Below, piece after piece: positions 34,510 to 43,204 of a stretch of 43,204 bases of DNA. This DNA is from Myxococcota bacterium (GTDB lineage: Bacteria; Myxococcota_A; Polyangia; Fen-1088), in NCBI GenBank assembly GCA_025934105.1, contig JAICYS010000015.1:1-43204 (forward strand). The letters are read 5' to 3'. The position numbers and the translations under genes were made by a program. How positions within the stretch are numbered: position 1 is the stretch's first letter; each line of letters opens with the position of its first letter. Under the pieces are notes generated by a model. The model made no database searches and was not told the DNA's origin. It was given only the letters and a program-made list of their open reading frames with translations.

Positions 34510-34893
34510 GTGCGCGACCACCTGGCCCGCAGGCCTGGGCTGGGTCGGCGCGCGGAGGCTCTGGCCGCCGAGCTGCTGTCGGCGGCCGGCCTGCGCATCG
34601 TGGCGCGCAACTGGTGCCGGCGCGGCGCCCAGTCCGGTGAGCTGGACATCGTCGCCGACGACGGAGGCACTTGCGTGTTCGTCGAGGTTCGCTCGCGCAC
34701 CGGCGAGCAGGCCGGACACGCGCTGGAGACCATCACGCCCCACAAGCGCGCGCGGGTGATTCATTCGGCGCGCCTCTACCTGGCCGAAGAGGCCTCCCTG
34801 GCGGCTGCCTACCGGTTCGACGTCGTGGCCGTGACCTTCTGGCCGGATCGCGACCCGGACCTCGTTCACGTCCCCAACGCGTTCGAGGTGTGA
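34510..34893 (+). CDS. YraN-family (UPF0102) endonuclease-like protein
   Basis: This 127-residue protein has the UPF0102 pattern: GRRAEALAAELLSAAGLRIVARNW, then GELDIVADDG and CVFVEVRSRTG, which form the E/D-ExK core of a Holliday-junction-resolvase-like nuclease fold. K is replaced by R in EVRSR, a common variant. Function in vivo is unclear. The start is GTG at 34510, in operon with rplS. Confidence 0.9.
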   Translation: MRDHLARRPGLGRRAEALAAELLSAAGLRIVARNWCRRGAQSGELDIVADDGGTCVFVEVRSRTGEQAGHALETITPHKRARVIHSARLYLAEEASLAAAYRFDVVAVTFWPDRDPDLVHVPNAFEV

Positions 34894-34922
34894 GGCGGCG
34901 CGCACCACCTCAGGCACTCTGA

Positions 34923-35081
34923 TACGTCAGCCCCGAAGCTCGTACCGGTCACCGCGGCGGCCTCGACGCTGCGGCCTTCGTTGCCCCTCGGTTACGTACC
35001 TACGCGGACGCACCCTCGTCGCGCCTCGGCGGCGACGCCGATTCCGTCGCGGGACCCGGAACGCTCTTCGGGGCTGACGTA
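34923..35081. repeat. Palindromic element, family I (copy 2)
   Basis: This 159-bp element is bounded by perfect 16-bp inverted ends (34923-34938 TACGTCAGCCCCGAAG and 35066-35081). Weaker complementarity continues inward for about 20 bases, so the whole unit can fold. It matches the reverse complement of 16906-17066. It again sits between convergent gene ends, yraN on the left and the lipoprotein gene, whose stop is at 35086, on the right. Confidence 0.8.
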
Positions 35082-35085
35082 CGAG

Positions 35086-35586
35086 TTAGTGCACGTTCGG
35101 GCAGCTGCTGCTGCTCTGCATGCAGACTTCGGGTGTCTGGAAGCCGCCACCGGGCTCGGACTGGAAGTCGCGGCAGATGCAGTACCTCTCGCAGCAGAAC
35201 TTGCCCGTCGTCGTCGGCACGCCACAGAAGAAGCCGCTCGTGCACAGGCCGCCGTTGCTGCCCTTGGCCCCCGTCTCGCCGTCCGAGCAATCGTCGTCGC
35301 TCGAGCAGGGCACGGTGCAGAACGCCCCGACCTGGTTCGCGGCGGCGACGTTCTGGTCAGCCGGAAGCAGGCAGATGCGGCTGGGGCACTGCAGGGCCGG
35401 GGACGAGACGATCGCGACGTGCCCCCCCGTGATGCTGCCGGCGTCGGCATTCACATCGCAGGGCCGGCCGAGGTGGTTGTCGTCGCAGCCCGCCATCCAA
35501 CCCAGCACCAGCACTCCCAGCATCGTCAGGAAGGTCGCCTGCGCTGAACGGCCAGCGCGGGTGACGGGTCGGGAAGCGATCCTCAT
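35086..35586 (-). CDS. Cys-rich lipoprotein
   Basis: This 166-residue protein starts at ATG 35584-35586 behind an AAGGAG. It has a signal with a lipobox-like WMAGC (Cys at about residue 33), then a Cys-rich mature part with ten or more Cys (CTVPCSSDDDCSDG, CCERYCICRDF). The pattern suggests a disulfide-stabilised outer-membrane or surface lipoprotein of a kind common in myxobacteria. Function is unknown. An upstream in-frame start at 35715 would precede the signal and the promoter, so it is not used. Transcription probably starts from the promoter at 35681-35708. Confidence 0.75.
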   Translation of the reverse strand: MRIASRPVTRAGRSAQATFLTMLGVLVLGWMAGCDDNHLGRPCDVNADAGSITGGHVAIVSSPALQCPSRICLLPADQNVAAANQVGAFCTVPCSSDDDCSDGETGAKGSNGGLCTSGFFCGVPTTTGKFCCERYCICRDFQSEPGGGFQTPEVCMQSSSSCPNVH

Positions 35587-35680
35587 GAGGACTCCTTGCG
35601 TCCGGTAGGGGGAAGCGTGGGCAGACGGCCGGCGCGAAGCCGGCTTTCGGCGGTCGGAAAACCGGCAAAAAGGCTGCGCC

Positions 35681-35708
35681 ATGTTACCTACATGCACTTG
35701 CCTGTCAA
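35681..35708 (-). promoter_or_regulatory. Promoter of the Cys-rich lipoprotein gene
   Basis: On the minus strand TTGACA (35703-35708) and TAACAT (35681-35686) are 16 bases apart. The leader to ATG 35586 would be about 90 bases and ends with an AAGGAG. Confidence 0.7.
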
Positions 35709-35853
35709 CCCCCACCTCGACCTCGGAGCCTCCCCGAGGACCATCTCCAACGCATGCGGCGATGGGGTCGACTTCATTCGGTTGGTGCCGGACCTCGCCC
35801 GGCGCCGGTCAGCTTTTCGCCAGCTAATCCGTGGATTTCGGGCCGGGATTCGC

Positions 35854-35883
35854 TTGACACCGGCAAATCCGCTTTCGTAGGAT
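35854..35883 (+). promoter_or_regulatory. Promoter of the glt-like operon
   Basis: TTGACA at 35854-35859 and TAGGAT at 35878-35883 are 18 bases apart. Transcription would start near 35890, about 170 bases before the gltC-like start codon, giving a long untranslated leader. Confidence 0.7.
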
Positions 35884-35900
35884 GACCCGGTTTTGGGTGT

Positions 35901-35939
35901 GCCTCTCCACGTCGGCCCACGCGCGTGTGGAGTGGAGGC
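35901..35939 (+). promoter_or_regulatory. Leader hairpin upstream of the glt-like operon
   Basis: CTCCAC (35905-35910) pairs with GTGGAG (35927-35932), and GCCT/AGGC extend the stem across a small bulge. It lies just after the predicted transcription start. It may stabilise the leader or bind a regulator. Confidence 0.4.
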
Positions 35940-36058
35940 GGGTCATGTAGGTCCCTCACGCGTGCAGCTTTCGGTTCCGTCCGCCGTCCGTCTGTCGTAA
36001 AACCGTCCGCTCCCTCCCCAAGCCCCGTGCTCACGAGCACAACCAGCGAGGTCCCCGC

Positions 36059-37870
36059 ATGAGCCGCAACCGCGCGATCGGCATCGTCCTCAGCAGCTGT
36101 CTGCTCCTCACCGGATCCGTTGCCTCGGCAAAGAAGAAGAAGCAGCCCGCGGCTGACAGCGGTGGTGGCGGCGAGTACCAGCCCGAGGGCGGCGAGGCTG
36201 CGGCGTCCGGCGACCAGCCGTCGAAGGTGCTCGAGCGCGCGTTCAAGCTGTACGACGGTGAGGACTATTATTCGGCCTCGATCGAGTTGAGCAAGGTCAT
36301 CGAGGGCGAATCCGGGGACACCGAGGCCAACAAGCAGAAGGCCGAGTTCTGGATGGGCAAGGCCCTCTACAACATGAAGTTCTATTCGGCCTCGCTCTCG
36401 TACTTCGACAAGATCGTCCAGAAGGGGCCGGCGCACGCCTACTACAACGCGACGTTGAAGTGGCTGGCGTCGTTGAACCGGCAGCTGCCGGAGTCGACCG
36501 GCATCCTCGACAAGATCGGCAAGTACAACCGGGCCGAGCTGGATCAACCGGCGCTGGAGAAGGTGCGCGACGAGCTCTACTTCCTGCTGGGCAAGTTCTA
36601 CTACCAGAAGGGTCAGTTCAAGGAGGCCGTCGAGCTGTTCCAGGCCGTCCCGCAGAACAGCGACTTTTACGTGCAGGCCAAGCTGTTTGAGGGCGCGACC
36701 TACGTCCGCCAGTATCAGGCCAAGCCGGCCGTCGAGTGCTTCAAAGAGGTGCTCCGCACCGCCGCGCAGAGCGACGACGAACGCATCAAGCCGTACGAGG
36801 ACATCGCCAACCTGTCGCTGGCCCGCGTGTTCTACTCGACGGGGCAGTACGAGCTGGCGGTGAAGTACTTCGACCGCGTCTCCGAGGACGCCTACGATTG
36901 GGCCAACAGCCTGTTCGAGTCGTCGTGGGCCAACTTCATGCTTAAGGACAAGGGCTACTCGAAGGCGCTCGGCAACATCCACACCATCCAGGCGCCGTTC
37001 TTCGACGAGTACATCAAGCCCGAGTCGGTCGCCGAGGGCCTGACCGTCAAGGCGACAATCTACTTCTACAACTGCCAGTACGACCGCGCCGAGGAAGCGA
37101 TCAACGACTTCAACGCGATCTACCCGGACGTGTTCCAGGAGTTGAAGAAGCTCATCACCGGCACCCAGGACAACAGCGACCTCTACGCGATCGCGGTGAA
37201 GATCCGCAAGGAGACCTCGGGGCTGCCCGAGCAGGTCGAGCGCGCCGCGCGCGGCGTTCTCGGCGACCAGACGCTGACCCGCCGCTTCGATTACGTCCAC
37301 GAGCTGGACGCCGAGCTCAAACGCTACGACAAGGCCGATTCGTCCTGGAAGGCGACCAACATCGCCCAGAACGTCTTCGCCGACCTGACCCTGCAACGGT
37401 CGCTGGCGGTGAACGAGGCCGGTGACCTGGCCCGCCGCCGCATCAAGCGCCTCACCGAGGAGCTGGCGCAGCTCATCAAGCGCGTCATCAAGATCGACTA
37501 CGAAATCCTGGCCGGCCAGAAGGGCGAGCTGGAAGAAGAGGTCAAGCAGGAACAGCAGGTCATCAAGGGCCCGGGCGTCCACCACGGACAGGAGATCCGC
37601 GCCGACGACGAGCACGTGATCTGGCCGTTCAACGGCGAGTACTGGCGCGACGAGCTCGGCTACTACCGGGTGAAGATCGCCAACAAGTGCGGAGGCGCGG
37701 CGCCGGAAGGCGCGCCGGCCACCGGCGAGGCCCCGGCCGCTCCGGCCGAGGGTGGCGGCGGCGATACCGGCGGCGACACCGGCGGCGCGGCCGCCGGCGG
37801 TGGTGACACGGGTGGCGGGGCAGCGGCGGGCGGCGGTGACAACAGCGGTGACAGTGGCGGCGGCATGTGA
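36059..37870 (+). CDS. gltC: Periplasmic TPR protein, GltC-like
   Basis: This 603-residue protein has a signal peptide (about 1-24, ending VASA). At least six TPR-like helical repeats lie between about 60 and 330 (AEFWMGKALYNMKFYSASLSYF, LFEGATYVRQYQAKPAVECF). A further helical part reaches about 500, and a conserved end contains VIWPFNGEYWRDELGYYRV. The last 60 residues are a Gly/Asp-rich repeat tail. The architecture, and its place before gltD/gltE-like genes, suggest GltC of the Myxococcus gliding and focal-adhesion apparatus. The identification is by pattern and memory of the family, not by search. In Myxococcus gltC lies in a separate cluster from gltD-gltE, so this arrangement would differ. 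Confidence 0.65.
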   Translation: MSRNRAIGIVLSSCLLLTGSVASAKKKKQPAADSGGGGEYQPEGGEAAASGDQPSKVLERAFKLYDGEDYYSASIELSKVIEGESGDTEANKQKAEFWMGKALYNMKFYSASLSYFDKIVQKGPAHAYYNATLKWLASLNRQLPESTGILDKIGKYNRAELDQPALEKVRDELYFLLGKFYYQKGQFKEAVELFQAVPQNSDFYVQAKLFEGATYVRQYQAKPAVECFKEVLRTAAQSDDERIKPYEDIANLSLARVFYSTGQYELAVKYFDRVSEDAYDWANSLFESSWANFMLKDKGYSKALGNIHTIQAPFFDEYIKPESVAEGLTVKATIYFYNCQYDRAEEAINDFNAIYPDVFQELKKLITGTQDNSDLYAIAVKIRKETSGLPEQVERAARGVLGDQTLTRRFDYVHELDAELKRYDKADSSWKATNIAQNVFADLTLQRSLAVNEAGDLARRRIKRLTEELAQLIKRVIKIDYEILAGQKGELEEEVKQEQQVIKGPGVHHGQEIRADDEHVIWPFNGEYWRDELGYYRVKIANKCGGAAPEGAPATGEAPAAPAEGGGGDTGGDTGGAAAGGGDTGGGAAAGGGDNSGDSGGGM

Positions 37871-37952
37871 GCGCCGGCGCGTCCCTTAGCCCAAACAGTT
37901 CCAGCAGCTTCTCAACGTTCGCGTTGCAGCAGTCACGAATAGTGGAGAAACC

Positions 37953-40900
37953 ATGATCAGCGAGCTCCGTGTTCCGAAGGGGATCCTGGCCTTGTCCGCG
38001 GTGTTGTTCCTTCCCGCGGTGGCGCATGCGGCGGACGCCGCCAACAGCGGCAAGGGGCGATACAGCAAGCAAGAGGTCGACGTTCAGGCGAAGCAGACCA
38101 ACCTGACCAAACCCGAAGCGCCGCCTCCCCCGAAGAAGGAGAAGGGCCCGGTTCTGACGGTCGACCAGTTCGTCGCGCAGAAGCGCGAAGGCATCATGAA
38201 GATCGTCGAACTGCAGATCGGCAAGATGAAGAAGCTGATCCAGGTCACGCCCGACGACGACCCGCAGAAGCCCGACTTCCTCTTCCGCCTGGGCGAGCTC
38301 TACGCCGAAAAGCAGCACTACTACTTCGGCAAGGCGCGCGCGCTGGACGAGAAGATCTACGAGCAGCAGCCGAACCAGCGCGGCAACCTGACCGCCGAGC
38401 AGCACCGCTATGAGCAAGAAGAGCAGAAGTGGCTGCTCGAGGCGGTGAAGGCTTACATCGGCGCGACGAAGTACCGCAAGTACGAGCGCATGGACGAGGT
38501 GCTGTTCCGCCTCGCCTTCCTGCTGACCTCGGTGAAGAAGGAAGACCAGGCCCGGGAGTTCTTCCACCGGCTGATCAAGGACTACCCGAACAGCAAGTAC
38601 ATCCCGGACGCCTACCTGTCGTTCGCCGAGTACTACTTCGACAAGGGCGAGATGGACAACGCCCTCAAGTTCTACGAGAAGGTCGAGCAGTTCCCGAAGT
38701 CCAACGTCTACCCCTACGCGGTCTACAAAAAGGGGTGGTGCTACGTGAACCAGGGCGACTACAAGACCGCCCTCGAGACCTTCGTTGGCGTCGTCCGGAT
38801 GGCGACCGACGGCAAGGTCAGCATCAACAAGGCGCAGAAGGACGCGCTGATCAAAGAGGCCAAGAAGGACATCGTCAAGGCCTACGCCCACGTGGGCGGC
38901 CCCGAGAAGGCCTGGGAGTTCTTCCAGCGCACCGGCGGCGACTACGCGCCAAAGATGATGGAGGCGCTGGCCGAGCTTTACTGGGAGCAGGGCCAGTTCC
39001 AGGACTCGAGCCGCGTCTACAAGAAGGTCATCGCGATGAACATGGATTCACCGCGAATCTGCGAGTGGCAGAACAAGATCGTCCGCAACACGCTCTCGGC
39101 CGGCGACAAGCGCGATCAGGTGCAGGAGATCGAGCGCCTCGGCTCGGTCTACGACAAGGTCGCCGAGATGAAGGGCGTGAAGAAGGACCAGCTCGAGGAG
39201 TGCCGCAACACCTTCCACGACACCACGAAGGAGCTGGCGCTCATCTGGCACAAGGAAGCGCAGAAGACCAAGAATCAGGACACGTACGCCCTGGATAAGT
39301 TCATCTACAAGGTCTACCTGGAGCACTTCCCCAAGGACAAAGACTCGTACGACATGAACTTCTACTACGGCGAGCTTCTCTGGACGCTGGAGAACTGGAA
39401 GGACGCCGCCGAGCAGTACACGAAGGTCGTCGAGATGAACCCGCAGGGCAAGTACGTGAAGGACGCCGCGTACGCCGCGGTGCTCGCGTGGAAGAACGCC
39501 CTCAACGTCGACGATCACGAGCAGAAAGAGCTGGTCGACAACGACCGCAAGAAGTTCGAAGAGGCCGAGAAGCACAAGAAGCTCGAGCCGCTGACCATCC
39601 CCGAGTACCAGCAGAAGATGATCGGGGCCTTCGACACGTACATCAAGTACGTCCCCGACGCGCCCGAGCTGGTGACGATCAAGTACCGCAAGGCGCGCAT
39701 CTACTACGAGTACAACCACTTCGACGAGGCCGCGAAGCTGTTCGAGGACATCGTGCGGAAGTACCCGAAGCACGAGCTGGCGATTTACTCGGCCAACCTG
39801 CTGCTCGACTCACTGAACGCGCAGGGCAAGACCAAAGAGGTCGTGGCCTGGGTCGACAAGTTCCTCGAGATGCCCGAGCTCATGAAGGACCCGGAGTTCG
39901 GCAAGCAGATGATCTCGCTGAAGAGCGACACCTACGACATGGAAGGCCACCAGTACGAGAAGGCGAAGAACTTCAAGGAGTGTGGCCGCTCCATGCTGGC
40001 GGCGGCGGAAGCGCTGCCCGATCACCCGAAGCACGCCGAGCGCCTCTGGAACGCCGGCCAGTGCTTCCAGAACGCGCACCTGGTCGGCCAGGCCCTGAAG
40101 GCGCGCTTGGCGCTGATCCAGGCGCACCCGAAGGACCCGCTGGCGCAAAAGGCGCTGTTCCGCGTGGCGGCCGGCTACCACCAGCTCGCCTACTACAGCA
40201 AGGCGGCCGAGCACTACGAGGACTTCGCCAGCAAGTTCCCGGGCGAGAAGAAGGCGACCGACGCGCTCGGCAACGCGACGACCTTCCGCATCGGCCTCGG
40301 CGAGAGCGACAAGGCGCTGGCCGACATGGACTCGTTCGTGAAGTTCTACGGCAGCCGCAAGCCGCAGGACGCCGCGGGCGTGTTCTTCCAGATGGCGGAC
40401 GTCTACGAGAAGAAGGGCGACTACGACGCGCTGGCCAAGCACCTCGAGAACTACCTCAAGAAGTGGGGGCCGCAGGGCGGTCCGGACCGCCAGGTGCTGG
40501 CGCACTTCCGTCTCGGCGAGCTGGCCTGGAAGGCCTCGTGCCCGAAGGCGTCCGAGGACGGCGCCTGCCTCGAGGTGAAGCGCGTCGCCGCCACCGGCCG
40601 CCAGAAGGTCATCTACGACCTCAACAAGAAGCTGAAGAAGGGCCGGAAGATCAAAGAGGCGAAGCGGACGCAGTGTGGTCCGCCCACCAGCTCGAAGATC
40701 ACGGTCTTCGACCGGAACAAGCAGCAGGCGGCCAAGGCACAAGAGCACTTCCAGGCCGTGCTCAAGATCTGGAACAAGGGCGCGGCGGCCTCGAAGATCA
40801 CCGGTAAGGACGTCGAGACCCGCGCGGGCCTGGCGGCCTACGCGGTGGCCGGCGCGGCCTTCTATCTGGCCGAGACCCAGTACGAGAACTTCCTCAAGAT

Positions 40901-41489
40901 CAAGTTCCCGGAGGGCCTCGATTTCCAGCAGCCGAGCCAGTACGACACCAAGCGGAAGGCCGAGGCCAAGAAGAAGAAGGCCGCCGAGTCGGCGAAGAAG
41001 TTCGCGGCGTACCTGGACCAGAAGTCCAAGACGCTGGGCCACGCCCGCGACCAGTACCTCGAGGTCTTCAAAATGAAGCAGGCGCAGTGGGCGATCGCCT
41101 CCAGCGCGCGGATCGGCCAGCTCTACTCGGACTTCGTCGGCCAGCTCTACACCGCCGAGATCCCGAAGGACCTGAAGGAGCAGGACGAGTGGGGTAACAG
41201 GCCGCGCGAGATCTTCTGCGACGCGCTGGTCGACAAGGCGGAGCCGATCGAGGCCAAGGCCGTCGAGGGCTTCGAGACCTGCCTCAAGGCCGCCACCGAC
41301 TACTCCTGGTACAACGAGTGGTCGCGCCTGTGCGAGCGCGAGCTCAATCAGATGAAGCCGACGGAGTACCCGCTGGCTTCGGAGGTCAAGCCCGAGGCTG
41401 GCTACGTGGCCACCAGCATGGAGGAGACGCCGGTCGTCGGCGAGCTGAGTGAGTCCACGGCGGTGACCACCGCGTCGAGCGAGAAGTGA
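37953..41489 (+). CDS. gltD: Large periplasmic TPR protein, GltD/AgmU-like
   Basis: This 1178-residue protein has a signal peptide (about 1-27, ending AHA) and many TPR-like repeats over nearly the whole length. Examples are PDFLFRLGELYAEKQHYYFG, YLSFAEYYFDKGEMDNALKF and LLWTLENWKDAAEQYTKV. Lys-rich stretches occur near 890 and 1010. Size and architecture resemble AgmU/GltD (about 1200 residues), a periplasmic component of Myxococcus gliding complexes. A good Shine-Dalgarno (GGAGAAA) precedes ATG 37953, 82 bases after the gltC-like gene. The gltE-like gene follows 11 bases downstream, matching the Myxococcus gltD-gltE order. A generic TPR scaffold is the alternative. Confidence 0.65.
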   Translation: MISELRVPKGILALSAVLFLPAVAHAADAANSGKGRYSKQEVDVQAKQTNLTKPEAPPPPKKEKGPVLTVDQFVAQKREGIMKIVELQIGKMKKLIQVTPDDDPQKPDFLFRLGELYAEKQHYYFGKARALDEKIYEQQPNQRGNLTAEQHRYEQEEQKWLLEAVKAYIGATKYRKYERMDEVLFRLAFLLTSVKKEDQAREFFHRLIKDYPNSKYIPDAYLSFAEYYFDKGEMDNALKFYEKVEQFPKSNVYPYAVYKKGWCYVNQGDYKTALETFVGVVRMATDGKVSINKAQKDALIKEAKKDIVKAYAHVGGPEKAWEFFQRTGGDYAPKMMEALAELYWEQGQFQDSSRVYKKVIAMNMDSPRICEWQNKIVRNTLSAGDKRDQVQEIERLGSVYDKVAEMKGVKKDQLEECRNTFHDTTKELALIWHKEAQKTKNQDTYALDKFIYKVYLEHFPKDKDSYDMNFYYGELLWTLENWKDAAEQYTKVVEMNPQGKYVKDAAYAAVLAWKNALNVDDHEQKELVDNDRKKFEEAEKHKKLEPLTIPEYQQKMIGAFDTYIKYVPDAPELVTIKYRKARIYYEYNHFDEAAKLFEDIVRKYPKHELAIYSANLLLDSLNAQGKTKEVVAWVDKFLEMPELMKDPEFGKQMISLKSDTYDMEGHQYEKAKNFKECGRSMLAAAEALPDHPKHAERLWNAGQCFQNAHLVGQALKARLALIQAHPKDPLAQKALFRVAAGYHQLAYYSKAAEHYEDFASKFPGEKKATDALGNATTFRIGLGESDKALADMDSFVKFYGSRKPQDAAGVFFQMADVYEKKGDYDALAKHLENYLKKWGPQGGPDRQVLAHFRLGELAWKASCPKASEDGACLEVKRVAATGRQKVIYDLNKKLKKGRKIKEAKRTQCGPPTSSKITVFDRNKQQAAKAQEHFQAVLKIWNKGAAASKITGKDVETRAGLAAYAVAGAAFYLAETQYENFLKIKFPEGLDFQQPSQYDTKRKAEAKKKKAAESAKKFAAYLDQKSKTLGHARDQYLEVFKMKQAQWAIASSARIGQLYSDFVGQLYTAEIPKDLKEQDEWGNRPREIFCDALVDKAEPIEAKAVEGFETCLKAATDYSWYNEWSRLCERELNQMKPTEYPLASEVKPEAGYVATSMEETPVVGELSESTAVTTASSEK

Positions 41490-41500
41490 GGACCAAGACC

Positions 41501-43204
41501 ATGACGACGAAGACGATCGAGCAGAAGGGCCTGGTCCTGGCTCTCGGCCTGCTGCTGGGAGGCGCCAGCCTCGTCGGTTGCGGCGGCGAGCAGAAGCCCA
41601 AGTCGCGCACCGCTGCCAGCGAGGCCGGCGAAGACAACGGCACGATGGAAGGGGCCAGCGACCACGACACCATCAGCAAGGCCGGCGCCGCCGACCTCAT
41701 CCCCAAGGAGAAGAAGCGGGCGATCACCGACGACGCGCGCGCCGATTTCGACAAGGCGATGCAGCGCTATCAGTCCGCCAAGAAGTCCGGCAGCCTGGCG
41801 GGCGGCGAGTGCGACAGCGTCTCGAACGCTTTCAAGAAGGTGGCCGACGCCAACCCCACCCTGGTCGAGGCGCGCTTCAATCAGGGCGCGGTGCTGGCCG
41901 AGTGCGGCCGGCAAGAGGACGCGGCGCGCGTGTGGCAGGGGCTGAAGTACGGCCCCGCCATCGCGAACCTGGGCTACCTGGCCTGGAAGCGGGGCAACAC
42001 GGCGGAGGCGGAGTCGCTGTTCAACCACGCCATCGAGGTCGACCCGCTGCACACCGTCGAAGCCCGCAACAACCTGGCGCAGATCCTCCGCGACAAGGCG
42101 CGCCACGCCTCCAGTGACGAGCGCAAGCAATACGTTCAGCAGGCGGTCAGCAACCTGCGGACGGTGCTGGCGCTGGACAGCAACAACCTGCAGGCGTTCG
42201 CGACGCTGGCCTTCATCTATTACGACATGGGCATGCTGGAGATGGCCAAGCTGGTCGGCAACCAGGCCATCGCCAAGGCCGAGGAGATCGCCACCGGCAA
42301 GTTCGCCGAGGAGAAGGTCGAAGAGGCCGCCGAAGGCAAGAAGGGCAAGAAGGGCAAGAAGGAAAAGAAGGAGAACGGGGGGGACGACACCGAGGGCGGC
42401 AAGCTGGCCAAGGAAGTGAACGTCCGGGAAGAAGGCACCGGCGTCACCCCCGGCATGAAGAAGCACCTGGCCGAGGTCTACAACACGCTCGGCCTCATCG
42501 AGCTGAAGAAGAAAAACATCAGCCCGGCGATCAGCCAGTTCAAGAAGGCGGTCGGGTACAACCCGAACCTGGCCGAGGCGCGCCTGAACCTGGCCGTCCT
42601 GTCGCTGAACAACCGGGACTACAACACCGCCGAAGAGAACTTCCGGAAGGTTCTCGAGCTGCAGCCGAAGAACTACGAGGCGGCCATCGGCCTCGGCGTC
42701 GCGCTGCGCGGCAACAAGAAGATCGACGAGGCGGAGACCCAGTACAAGACGGCTCTGAAGCTGGATCCGTCGAACCCCTGGAGCTACTTCAACCTGGGCC
42801 TGCTGTACCAGGACTACAAGGACGGGCAGAAGCCGGCCCTTCACCAGGCGCAGGACTACTACCGCCAGTTCCTGGGGCACGCGACCGACAAGACGCCCGA
42901 CAACCTGAAGCGCGAGGCCGAGAAGCGCATCAAGGACATCGACGAAATTTACGTCGCCCTCGACGAGGCCGCGAAGATGCAGGCCGAGGCCGAGGAGATG
43001 CAGAAGAAGGCCGAAGAGCAGCAGAAACAGATGGAAGAGCAGATGAAGAAGCAGGAGGCCGACGAGGCCGCTGCTGCTGCCAAGGCCAAGGACAGCAAGG
43101 ACGGCGACAAGGGCGCGCCGGGGGCGGCCGCTCCCGCGGGTGACGCCGACAAGGCGGCTGCCGCGGCGGCTCCCACGGATGACCAGGCCGGCGGCGGCAA
43201 GAAG
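41501..43204 (+). CDS. gltE: TPR lipoprotein, GltE/AglT-like (3' partial)
   Basis: The first 568 residues are present and the frame runs off the window with no stop. An N-terminal lipoprotein signal has the lipobox LVGC (Cys at about 27). TPR repeats cover about 75-260 and 320-450 (AEVYNTLGLIELKKKNISPA, AEARLNLAVLSLNNRDYNTA, WSYFNLGLLYQDYKDG). A Lys/Gly run lies at about 280-295. A coiled coil rich in Glu, Gln and Lys (about 480-525) and an Ala-rich tail follow. AglT/GltE is an outer-membrane-associated TPR lipoprotein needed for gliding in Myxococcus. The position after the gltD-like gene supports this name. Confidence 0.7.
   Translation, partial: MTTKTIEQKGLVLALGLLLGGASLVGCGGEQKPKSRTAASEAGEDNGTMEGASDHDTISKAGAADLIPKEKKRAITDDARADFDKAMQRYQSAKKSGSLAGGECDSVSNAFKKVADANPTLVEARFNQGAVLAECGRQEDAARVWQGLKYGPAIANLGYLAWKRGNTAEAESLFNHAIEVDPLHTVEARNNLAQILRDKARHASSDERKQYVQQAVSNLRTVLALDSNNLQAFATLAFIYYDMGMLEMAKLVGNQAIAKAEEIATGKFAEEKVEEAAEGKKGKKGKKEKKENGGDDTEGGKLAKEVNVREEGTGVTPGMKKHLAEVYNTLGLIELKKKNISPAISQFKKAVGYNPNLAEARLNLAVLSLNNRDYNTAEENFRKVLELQPKNYEAAIGLGVALRGNKKIDEAETQYKTALKLDPSNPWSYFNLGLLYQDYKDGQKPALHQAQDYYRQFLGHATDKTPDNLKREAEKRIKDIDEIYVALDEAAKMQAEAEEMQKKAEEQQKQMEEQMKKQEADEAAAAAKAKDSKDGDKGAPGAAAPAGDADKAAAAAAPTDDQAGGGKK

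Noticed and set aside
35086..35715. Longer version of the Cys-rich lipoprotein
   Set aside because: Starts upstream of the predicted promoter and places the signal sequence internally.

Overview
The window is a very GC-rich (third codon positions almost always G or C), gene-dense stretch of a Gram-negative chromosome. It most likely comes from a member of the Myxococcota. Pointers are Gly/Ala/Ser-rich linkers behind lipoprotein signals, many multi-domain sensor kinases and receiver proteins, a DUF3516-type helicase, and, at the right end, three consecutive TPR genes whose order and architecture match the adventurous-gliding (Glt) genes of Myxococcus. No rRNA, tRNA, CRISPR array, prophage or complete insertion sequence was found.

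Layout. Positions 1-4,700 are an accessory-looking patch: the end of a secreted Gly-rich protein, a thioredoxin, an EamA transporter, a broken DUF3455 gene, a PEBP-family lipoprotein with a repetitive linker, a Cys-rich fragment, a YCII protein and a possible 64-residue protein. Positions 4,701-8,239 carry a pyruvate-oxidase-like TPP enzyme, a DUF2243 membrane protein overlapping a small CPNC membrane protein, an MFS transporter remnant and a Tat-type hemerythrin protein. Positions 8,592-12,096 hold a triple-PAS histidine kinase and a GAF-REC-REC protein. Positions 12,148-16,761 hold gpmI, a J-domain protein and a large Ski2-like helicase.

Positions 16,759-21,163 contain non-coding palindromic elements of two families around a PqqD-like/HlyD adaptor fusion, a degenerate metallo-beta-lactamase-fold protein and a tatB-like gene. 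tatC, a small membrane protein, an HtrA protease and cyaY follow. A second signalling block (24,522-27,766) has a hybrid kinase, a convergent REC-kinase and a single-domain receiver. nadA and a threonine dehydratase-like gene diverge, and a tetraheme cytochrome/5'-nucleotidase-like fusion follows on the minus strand.

Positions 31,989-34,893 are the conserved translation operon rpsP-khpA-rimM-trmD, then rplS-yraN behind its own promoter. rimM has no canonical start codon, only an ATA overlapping the khpA stop. After a palindromic element, a lipoprotein gene and a divergent promoter pair, the window ends in gltC-, gltD- and gltE-like genes, the last cut by the window edge.

The most noteworthy observations are: (i) two families of about 150-160 bp palindromic elements abutting gene ends, one family twice between convergent genes; (ii) the AUA start candidate of rimM; (iii) the PqqD-like/HlyD fusion; (iv) the cytochrome/nucleotidase fusion; (v) a perfect 17-bp inverted repeat next to the rpsP promoter; and (vi) several genes that look leaderless. 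Nothing here is a clear new defence or mobile system. The palindromic elements are the best candidates for something undescribed. All similarity statements are by eye; no searches were run.
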